From Ceratopteris richardii (Eukaryota; Streptophyta; Polypodiopsida; Polypodiales; Pteridaceae): a stretch of DNA of 64,000 nt. Shown one piece after another: positions 56,170 to 64,000 of this stretch. Under the pieces are notes generated by a model. The model saw nothing but the letters and a program-made list of their open reading frames with translations, searched no databases and was not told the DNA's origin. The translations under genes and the position numbers were made by a program. How positions within the stretch are numbered: the stretch's first letter is position 1; each line of letters begins with the position of its first letter. The stretch covers positions 18,843,698-18,907,697 of the forward strand of contig CM035444.1 of NCBI GenBank assembly GCA_020310875.1. Reading direction: 5' to 3'.

Positions 56170-57916
56170 ACAACCAAATATATTACCTCTTAATGCAGTT
56201 TCTCCACTTCACTTGAGCTTGCCCCTATTGGGAATACTATCACATGCACAAACAACTCCTCTTATCCTATCATGGGAGTTGGTAAGATTATTCTAAATAC
56301 TACTGATGGTAGTTCGTTCACATTTTTGGATGATTTATTTGTGCCAAGAATCAAGAAAAATATGTTATCAGTTTTAGCATTAGCCAAGATTGGCTTGGTT
56401 TGTGAAGTTTGTTGATGAGAGATGTATAATTCATGATCTATCAAATGACGATGCCAATATTGCTTCTGGCATTTAATGTCGTGGGTTATATAAACTCATA
56501 GATTATGAAAAATATGTGAATGATTCAGCATGTGCAACTCAAGATTCTCAGGCTATGTTAGATGCAAAGCTTTGGCATTCATTCTTTCATCATCAAAATT
56601 TTGTTAGTTTGTTATGCTTGCAGAAATATGAAATGGTGTCCTCTCTTCCCAAACTTGAGGCGCCTTGTAAACATGTTTGTGAAGGCTATATTTTGGGAAA
56701 AATGGAGCATTCCTCCTTCCCAAAAGATGGTTAAGTTTGAGTTAGTCAGAAATTGCAGCTTGTTTTAGAGTGATGCCTATGGTCCTATGCAAACACCTTC
56801 TTTTGGGAACTACCTTTACTTCATGACTTTCATTAATGATTTTTCTAGGCATGCATGGGTGTATCCACTGAAAGCAAAGTCCGAAGTATTTATGTGCTTT
56901 AAAGAGTTTCTAGTTTTGGCTCAAAATCTATTAGCAAGATGGGCACCTTCCATTCTAATCGAGGGGGGGAATACATATCTTCTAATTTTAATGCATTTCT
57001 GACTGAACATGGGATAAAATATAAATGTATAGTGTTGCATACACCTCAAAAGTGAGGCTTTACCACATAGCTTCTAGCAAGGGATATGGTCACAAGTGAG
57101 GCTTTACCACATAACTTCTGGCTTGAGGCTGTTATGTGTGCAACATATGTACTTAATATGTGTCCCACCAACACACTGCAATCTATCACTCCATATGAGG
57201 CTTGACATGGTCACAAGCCATCTGTTGCTCATGTGCATCTCTTTGGTTGTTTGACATATGCATTAGTTCCTGAACAAAAATATATAAAATTGGATGATAA
57301 AGGTGTGAAATGTATATTTGTTGGCTACAGTTTTGAAAGCAAAGGCTATCGTCTATATCATCAATAGACTAAATGCATTTTGGTTATCCATGATATTGTT
57401 TTTGTGGAAGATACAATTCAACCATTACTTTCATGTACGAAGGAGACACCTTTTAGCTCCAAAGACATGTATGACACTTTGCTCCTTCTTTTTATAGGTG
57501 GATAGTCAAGTGCTGGTCCAAATGAGGCAATTTCTTAGCCTTTATAGGTTTCACATGATGATGTAGATCATTTCATTTTTGATGTAGATTTACATGATGC
57601 ACTTGTTGATGAAAGGGTCGATATAGAGGAGGCAAAAACTATGCCTAAATGGCTAGTGAGGACTTTATAGATAGAAAATTAGATGCACCTCTGTCATATC
57701 GTACTCATTCAGGCTCTCATAGTTCTTCTTTTGCATCTTGTGATATGGTCACCTTTAGTCTATGTGATGAGAATGAGCCTATTTCTTTTGATGAAGCACA
57801 AAATTCAAGAAATTGGATGGTTGCTATGCAATCAAAATATGATGCTATTATGAAGAATGGTACCTTATCTTTATGTGATTTGCCTCTAGGCAAAGAGACC
57901 ATTGGCACTAAATGAT
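56170..57916 (+). mobile_element. Copia B internal fragment: protease, integrase, start of RT
   Basis: It matches the Copia B copy at 40900-45993 in opposite orientation. Present are protease text IMGVGKIILNTTDGSSF and VPRIKKNMLSVLALAK, integrase pieces (NDSACATQDSQAMLDAKLWH, CEGYILGKMEHSSF, TFINDFSRHAWVYPLKAKS, KCIFVGYSFESKGY-like), and the RT approach SFDEAQNSRNWMVAMQSKYD, ending GKETIGTK at 57916. Together with the LTR fragment at 48074-48137 it is probably one Copia B copy split by gypsy sequence. About ten breaks. Confidence 0.8.
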
Positions 57917-57919
57917 GAT

Positions 57920-58940
57920 AGGCTTTTGCACTTCCACACCTAAATCTACAAGTAGCATCTCTAGCCATGAAGCTTTGCATGCTGCCATTGTAGCACCTCT
58001 ATACTCAGCCTCTATTCTTGACAAAGCAACAATGGGTTACTTCTTGCTGCTCCATGTAATAGCTACACTCCCAATTAAGAATAGAAAACCACTAGTAGAT
58101 CTTCTATTTAGAATTCTACGAGGCCAACCTACATCAGTGTATCCATGAACCTACAATTTTGCACCGGCTTTATAAGACAATGCATAATCCAAAGTATCTC
58201 TCACATAACAATGCATCTCAAAGCATCTAAATGTGGTTTTTTGGGAACTTGCATAAATTGACTTTCAAGTTCAACAGTGTAGCTTAGATCAGGCCTTGTG
58301 ATTGTGAGATATATCAAACTTCCCACAATTTTCCTATACATAGTAGCATTTTCCAATGATTCACCTGATGTAGTATCCAACTTTAGATTATGATATAATG
58401 GCATAGGAATTGTCTTAGAATCAACCATACTATACTTTTGTAGCATAATCAAGGCATATTTCCTTTGTGACATTCATATACCTATTTTTGTATGTATAAA
58501 CTCAATGCCCAAAAAATAGTGCAGCACACCAAGATCTTTCATGTCAAATTCTTACATAAGGAGTTGCTTTACCTCTTTAATGCTTTCTTCATTATCACCA
58601 CCTACAATCAAGTCATCAACATAAATAGCCATAATCATGATGCCATCATCACCCTTCCTTGTGTATAATGAGTGATCTGCATCACACATAGAAAATCCAA
58701 TGGTGATTAAATAATCAGCAATCCTTGCATGCCAAGCATGAGTGGCTTTATACCTGCTTATGCTGCCATCAACATTGTGCTTCACCTTGTAAATCCACTT
58801 GTAGCCTATTGGTTTCTTTCCTTGCAGTTGGAACCAACTTCCATGTTTCATTTCCATAAAGTGTAGACATCTCCTCATCCATATCTTTCTCCCAATATTC
58901 ATTTCCCATTGCATCTTCAAAACAAGAAGGTTCAACATCT
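57920..58940 (-). pseudogene. Copia D RT and partial RNase H
   Basis: YKWIYKVKHNVDGSISRYKA, MIMAIYVDDLIVGGDNEESI (catalytic YVDD near 58605-58635), SQRKYALIMLQKYSM, then KIVGSLIYLTITRPDLSYTV and the RNase H EAEYRGA region. RT motifs between the first and second of these are partly missing. Confidence 0.8.
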
Positions 58941-59329
58941 TGTATTATCTTGGTCATGTAGGCACAATGACGAGCCATGTAGTTGTCATACGTCAATCGT
59001 TGCATTGAATTCCACATCTTCCCAGATCTTCTTGATCCTAGGTCATTTCTCCTTGTATCATCTGCATGTGCCTTTCTTACTCTTGGAGTCTTCACAAAGG
59101 GCAATCCAATTTCCTCATCGAGACTCTTTTCTAAACCGCTTGAATCTCCATCAATGTCTTCAAAGCCTATAGATGTTTTACTACCAACAAAAAGCTTTTC
59201 TTTACCTTTCTTGGATGTAGCCAATGAATCTGCTGGGCTGAAACTCCCATGCAATGTTCCACTCCATGGATTTGAGTTGGAACTATTGCTTGGCGATGCA
59301 TGAGGTCTAGTCAAAACTTGAGATTCGGC

Positions 59330-60200
59330 ACTTGATTTTTCAGCATTTCCTTTGTCATTTGAGTCAAGATTAAGTCCTTATTTGGCATCTTCATAACAAC
59401 ATAACATTTCATCAAACGCCAATCTTTGCTTACCTTCACCTGTTGTGTGAGTGGGTTGTAGCATTAATATCCATTTTTCTCAAGGGAGTACCTAGTAAAG
59501 ACATATTTTTTTGCTTTTGGATTAAGCTTCGTCCTCAACTCATCTGGAACATGTACATATGAAACACAACCAAACACTTTTATATGTGATAAGTTTGGTT
59601 TTTTACCTGTAAACTTCTCTTCAGGTGTAACTTGATGTACAATAGCAGTCGAAGTTCTATTCATGATGTATATAGTAGTGTGAAAAACTTTTGCCCTATA
59701 ACAATGAGGCATATACTTCTCAGCCATCAAGGCTCTTGCTATTTCTGCAATATGTCTATTTTTGCATTCAACAATGCCATTCTATTGTGGTGTGTACCTG
59801 CGTGAAAATTTTTGCCCAATTCCATGACTTTTTAGGAAGCTACTAAACTCATTTGACATGCATTCACCTCCTCCATCATCTTAATGTATGAATATGATTC
59901 TCTGTCTGCTTTTTTATCATACCCTTGAAATTCTTAAAGTGAGTAACTACTTCACCCTTCTCTTTCATGAAGTAAACCCATACTTTTCGTGTATGTTCAT
60001 CAATGAAAGTGACATAAAACATGCATCCTCCCATAGATGTAGTCTTTGCAGGACCCCAAACATCTGTATGTACTATTTCTAACACATTCTCACTAACATG
60101 CTTGTCATGCGGAAATGATGCCCTTGATTGTTTACCAAATTGACATGCTGCACATACCTTCTGCATTTCTGCAACCTTCAAATTTGGTATTCCATTGACA
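59330..60200 (-). pseudogene. Copia D integrase
   Basis: VCAACQFGKQSRASFP (zinc-binding half), EIVHTDVWGPAKTTSMGG, VTFIDEHTRKVWVYFMKEK (core) and, further on, YIMNRTSTAIVHQVTPEEKF, KVFGCVSYVHVPDELRTKLN. Clear copia integrase, broken. Confidence 0.85.
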
Positions 60201-60209
60201 AGATCCTTG

Positions 60210-60800
60210 ACTACATCAATTTCAGCCTCTCCAAATTTGCATGTGAAAAATCTCTATATCAACAATAACACCTGCACCTTTTACAAACATGGCTGCATTC
60301 ACTTTAGGAATTTTCACATTTAAGGTGAACATCCTATCCACTTTGTTTCCTTTGGATATCAATCTTTCATCCTATTTGTACTCTTCTAAATATAACCCAT
60401 CAACATTGAACCTCACTTGTAATCCCTAGTAAACCATTTGTTCAACAAAAAAACCATATTCTTTGTTATATTCAGAACATGTAGCACATCAAAAAGATAT
60501 TTTACCTCCTCGTCCTCCATAGATAGTGCTATGTTTCCTGCATGCTCGATAGGATGTGATGTGTCATCACTTGTTTCAACACTTATATGCACCCAATCAT
60601 GCAATCCTATATGCTAACAAATAACAGATACATTACCTTTCATGCTCCTTCATTCCATTTTTCATATGCTCTTAATTGGTCCGTCGTCCGATTCCTCTCT
60701 GGCAACTATGAAGCATTTTCATTCTCTCCTTTGATGTATTGCCAGTAGCCTTTTCCCATCAGGAAATTCGTCACACTATGATGTGATAATCCGATCTATG
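60210..60800 (-). pseudogene. Copia D gag start and protease-side remnants
   Basis: Near 60730-60790 the translation HSVTNFLMGKGYWQYIKGE is a copia gag opening fragment. Near 60410-60600 HDWVHISVETSDDTSHPIEH and LFDVLHVLNITKNMVFL are protease/pre-integrase text. Much of gag is absent. Confidence 0.6.
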
Positions 60801-61148
60801 AAAAACACAATTTTCGTGTGTCAACAATATACTAAATCGCTTGAAATTCTGGATCTAGAATATTTGAGTGTTGTCGAATAGGACACAACTTATAGTTTTG
60901 CAAACTGACCTGGTTTTTCCATGGTCCCCACATTGGGGGCTCGAAATGGAGGTCGAGATGGCTCCGAAAAGAAATTTGAACAAAACGAGTGACCCTATAG
61001 GGATAATACTCGAAAATATTCTAATGCCTTCTACCTTCACACCAAATTCTGTAGCAATCTGAGGTTGTTTGTGAATTGCACTTTCTCCATGGCTTCTCGC
61101 GTACTTTTCATTGTCGGCCTTCTCCCTGAGCTCTCTATAATCACACTG

Positions 61149-61160
61149 GCTCTGATACCA
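61149..61160 (-). other. Copia D primer-binding site
   Basis: TGGTATCAGAGC followed by CAG on the minus strand, next to the LTR end TGTCACG at 61161. Confidence 0.85.
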
Positions 61161-61500
61161 TGTCACGAAAAAGGAGATAAGGAAGAGAGCTCACTCACAC
61201 ACTCTCATACTCAAGAGGAGCACACAAAGATTGAGGCAAGGAAGAATGATCTTCTTCTTCTTCTTCTTCTTCTTCTTCTATTACCTAAAAGGAGTATACA
61301 AGAAGAACTTAAAACAACAACACAACTAGTGCAATATGTAAAGAACAATACATAAGGAAAATCTTAATGTCCGCAATGAGCGACTAGCAAGAAACAAATC
61401 TGCCATCACTCTTGATAGATAAATCTAGTAAAGCTCACTAGCGTATCCCTGACTGAAGTGACCACTATAGATGTCACAAAAATGAAAAGTGATAAGTGTC
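61161..61500 (-). repeat. Copia D 5' LTR (outer end uncertain)
   Basis: It starts at TGTCACGAAAAAGG beside the primer site. The outer end is not confirmed by a second copy; TGTCA-containing sites near 61480 and 61500 are candidates. A (CTT)n tract of about 30 bp lies at 61250-61279. Confidence 0.6.
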
Positions 61501-61852
61501 AACCTGGATCATCAAAGGTTGAGCTTGATATGTGAACAGATTTCAGATTTTGATTAATTGTTGGAGAGGAAAAGTAAGGGACTATGAGTTCTCGTTCCAT
61601 GTGCAGGAATCCATCATCAGCGATCCATAGATGCACGAATGTGGATGGAAGGAACGTTACAGAAGAACTTTTCATTCTTAAGCTGGTGTAAGTGAAGTAA
61701 GAGGGCAGAGCTGACAACCAGGAAACGATTTCTGATCCCAGTCCTCTTGTGAGGTTGATTGCTTATGAAACGTCATATCCAGATTGGGCAGAGTTCTTCT
61801 GAGAGCAAGTTAATAACTCCATGGGCTAGTTTCTATTTCATAGATCAACATT
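61501..61852. other. Upstream region of the PPR gene
   Basis: No frame with a motif. It probably holds the promoter and 5' UTR of the next gene; no convincing TATA box stands out. Confidence 0.4.
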
Positions 61853-63970
61853 ATGATGCGAAGATGGGCAAAAGAGCCCATGCCCATATGTAGAAGGGTT
61901 CCAACAGAGAATCAGGCGGGTGACTTTTCATTAGAGGAAACGCTTAAATTTCTAGAAACTCGGATCTCTAAAGGTCCATTGTCGTTATCATCGCCATCAA
62001 TTATTAAAAGCATTTCAGATATTTTGCACAGTTGCCGCAAGGTGAAAAATTCATCTTACATAATACGCATATATCAATGCATGCAAGAAACTGGTCTTGA
62101 TTCGCACCAATTGCTTGGTAATCAGCTTGTCCCCTTGCTGGTGGATGCTGGTAAAGTTCATAATGCTCAGAAGGTTCTTGATAAACTGCCTTCCAGGAGT
62201 GAATGCGCTTGGACATCCATCATTAATGGATATATAAAGCACGGCGACCCACAGAGAGCACTATTGATGTATGGGAAAATGCTGAAGGATGCTGTACAAC
62301 CGACGGGATATACTTATGTGTCACTGTTAAAAGCATGCTTAAAGTTGAAGGATGTTGAACGTGGTCGGCATTTACATGATGACATATGTAGACAAGGGCT
62401 GGAAAAAGATCTTTTTGTGGGGAGTGCCCTTGTGGACATGTTTGCCAAATTTGATTTGCTAGAGAAAGCTCAAGAAGTGTTTGACAACCTCTCAGTTAAG
62501 GATGCAATGTCCTGGAATGCGATCATCAGTGGCTATGTCAGGCATGGAAGATGTAAGGAAGCTCTAGATTATTATGACCTCATGCAATCCGAGGGAATTA
62601 CTCCAAATATTGTAACATTTGTTTGTATGTTGAAGGCATGTGGAAATATGGAGAATAGCCAAGAGGGCAGGGAATTACATGCTGAGGTGTCTCGAAGAGG
62701 TTTTGATAGAGATCTTACTCTAGGTAACACCTTGATTGATATGTATGGGAATTGTGGATTGCCTATGAAGGCAAAAGATGTCTTTGACAAGCTTCCTGTT
62801 CGAGATGTTATCTCTTGGACATCACTTATCTCAGGATATGTCAAGGGAGGCTTTGGTATTGAAGCACTCCATTCGTTTGAACAAATGAAGTCACATGGCT
62901 TTTCTCCAGATGTTGTTACGTTTGTCTGCAGCTTAAAAGCTTGTGGCATGACAAAATCATTAGATCTGGGAAAAGACATACATTCAGATATTATGAGAGA
63001 CAGTAAGCTCTTGGATAAAAATCCTCTTGTTGGCAATGCACTTGTTGATATGTATGCAAAATGTGGGGTACTGGAGAAAGCACAAGAGGTGTTTAATAAG
63101 CTTAGTGTTCGTGATGCAACAACATGGAATTCACTGATTGCAGGCTACTGTAAGCAAGGCCTCAGTGAGGAAGCTCTGGTCTGTTTTGATCAAATGAGTA
63201 ATGCTGGTGTCCCTCCTGATGCAGTTACTCTGTCTTGTATCCTGAAAGCCTGTGGCAATCTTGGTGTTGCAGAAAAGGCTAGGCAGGTAAATGAACAGGT
63301 GTCCAATGAATGCCTCATGAAAAGAGATCTTGTTGTATGCAATGGACTGATTGACATGTATGCCAAGTGTGGTTTACTTGTGGAAGCACAGAGGGCATTT
63401 GATGTTCTTCCTGTTCAAGATTTGGTGTCTTGGAATTCCCTTATTTCAGGTTATGCACAGGTAGGAGAAAGTGACTATGTTTTTTCTACCTTCAGAAAAA
63501 TGTTGAATAACAAAGAGATGCCAAATGAGGCTACCTTTGGAAGTATCTTGAATGCATGCATTCATGCCGGCTTAGTGTCAAAAGGACAAGCGTACTTTCA
63601 TTCCATGCTTGAAGATTTCAAAATAAGTCCATCTGTGGAACTCCATACTTGCATAATCAATCTGCTTGGCCGTGCTGGCCAATTGGATAAGGCCATTGCA
63701 TTTACCAAAAGGATGCCTGCACATCCTACACTTGTTGTATGGAACACTGTACTGGGTGCTTGCAGGAAATGGAGTAGTATTGAGTTTGGTAGACAGGCGT
63801 TTGAACATGCAATTGGAATAGAAGAGAGGGATGCTGCGGCTTATGTGTGCATGTACAATCTTTATGCTGATGCACATATGCTGGAACAGGCAAAGAGCAT
63901 TGAAGTGATGGGCTATATGAATCAAGCATTGGACCCATCTAGCAAAGTTTGCTGGAGTGAGGTAGGCTGA
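61853..63970 (+). CDS. PLS-class pentatricopeptide repeat protein with E-type end (705 aa), intronless
   Basis: After a 50-residue basic N-terminus (MMRRWAKEPMPICRRVP, possibly an organelle transit peptide), PPR motifs run from about residue 51 to 630 in P-L-S triplets. P motifs include WNAIISGYVRHGRCKEALDY (221 on), WTSLISGYVKGGFGIEALHS, WNSLIAGYCKQGLSEEALVC and WNSLISGYAQVGES; S motifs include LVDMYAKCGVLEKAQEVF (398 on). Residues 630-705 match E1/E2 (VVWNTVLGACRKW, YVCMYNLYADAHMLEQAKSI) and end CWSEVG, equivalent to 'CSWIEV' of family members; no E+ or DYW deaminase follows. Such proteins bind organelle RNA one base per repeat, usually for C-to-U editing or splicing. ATGs at 61853 and 61856 are both plausible starts. 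The complete frame and clean motifs suggest a live host gene. Editing would need a partner deaminase. Confidence 0.9.
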   Translation: MMRRWAKEPMPICRRVPTENQAGDFSLEETLKFLETRISKGPLSLSSPSIIKSISDILHSCRKVKNSSYIIRIYQCMQETGLDSHQLLGNQLVPLLVDAGKVHNAQKVLDKLPSRSECAWTSIINGYIKHGDPQRALLMYGKMLKDAVQPTGYTYVSLLKACLKLKDVERGRHLHDDICRQGLEKDLFVGSALVDMFAKFDLLEKAQEVFDNLSVKDAMSWNAIISGYVRHGRCKEALDYYDLMQSEGITPNIVTFVCMLKACGNMENSQEGRELHAEVSRRGFDRDLTLGNTLIDMYGNCGLPMKAKDVFDKLPVRDVISWTSLISGYVKGGFGIEALHSFEQMKSHGFSPDVVTFVCSLKACGMTKSLDLGKDIHSDIMRDSKLLDKNPLVGNALVDMYAKCGVLEKAQEVFNKLSVRDATTWNSLIAGYCKQGLSEEALVCFDQMSNAGVPPDAVTLSCILKACGNLGVAEKARQVNEQVSNECLMKRDLVVCNGLIDMYAKCGLLVEAQRAFDVLPVQDLVSWNSLISGYAQVGESDYVFSTFRKMLNNKEMPNEATFGSILNACIHAGLVSKGQAYFHSMLEDFKISPSVELHTCIINLLGRAGQLDKAIAFTKRMPAHPTLVVWNTVLGACRKWSSIEFGRQAFEHAIGIEERDAAAYVCMYNLYADAHMLEQAKSIEVMGYMNQALDPSSKVCWSEVG

Positions 63971-64000
63971 CTAGATGTGTTATCAGGAACTACAATGTGA

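Larger units (their letters stand above)
57917..61500 (-). mobile_element. Copia D: Ty1/copia fossil with 5' LTR, truncated at its 3' end (LTR outer end approximate)
   Basis: The minus-strand order is LTR, primer site, gag start, protease region, integrase, RT, part of RNase H. At 57917 it is cut inside RNase H (EAEYRGATMAACKASWLEML, then LVDLGVEV) and joined tail-to-tail to the Copia B fragment. No 3' LTR. Sequence differs from Copia 1 and B, so it is another lineage. More than ten breaks. Confidence 0.8.

Overview
The window reads as nuclear DNA of a land plant with a large, repeat-filled genome. Support comes from plant-type Ty1/copia and Ty3/gypsy elements primed by initiator tRNA-Met, L1-type LINEs with DUF4283-like ORF1s, tRNA-derived SINEs, an intronless PLS-class PPR gene of the kind very abundant in ferns and lycophytes, and a GLUTAMINE DUMPER-like gene. 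A fern is my best guess, but this is inference. Only two loci look like working host genes: the GLUTAMINE DUMPER-like ORF (21498-21941, +) and the PPR gene (61853-63970, +).

Layout. 1-4.8 kb is AT-rich with no recognised gene and a 163-bp tandem duplication. 4.8-7.45 kb is a decayed Ty1/copia element ('Copia A') whose 3' LTR abuts a LINE endonuclease/ORF1 on the minus strand (7447-8790). 9.4-20.0 kb is a composite: a LINE tail (-), a Copia A leader, PBS and LTR (-), then LINE endonuclease/RT (+), interrupted by a nearly whole Ty1/copia element ('Copia 1', 11298-17987, TSD GAAAG). 20.1-21.2 kb holds another LINE tail and two tRNA-derived SINEs, followed by the GLUTAMINE DUMPER-like gene. 24583-26823 is a second copy of the composite, flanked by a 25-bp direct repeat and lodged in one arm of a large AT-rich palindrome (to 27193). 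27.2-35.6 kb has two isolated LTRs, one on each strand, with badly decayed internal sequence. 35.7-57.9 kb is dominated by a Ty1/copia family ('Copia B') present three times, by two opposed Ty3/gypsy remnants, and by a gypsy element with a long third ORF after the integrase that sits between two pieces of a Copia B copy. 57.9-61.5 kb is a fourth copia lineage ('Copia D'). The PPR gene closes the window.

The most informative result is a relative history. Copia A inserted antisense into a LINE endonuclease region (TSD CTCTT, still readable at two separated places). A LINE-driven event with an inverted 5' part, best explained by twin priming, then made a LINE-LTR-LINE chimera. That chimera was copied again into a palindrome with a 25-bp target duplication. 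Later Copia 1 landed in the first copy, and the second copy preserves the empty site. LTR pairs compared by eye differ by roughly 3-4% in Copia 1, 6-7% in the longer Copia B and about 12% in the shorter one, so those insertions are of different ages. All retroelements described here are fossils; boundaries marked approximate are by eye.
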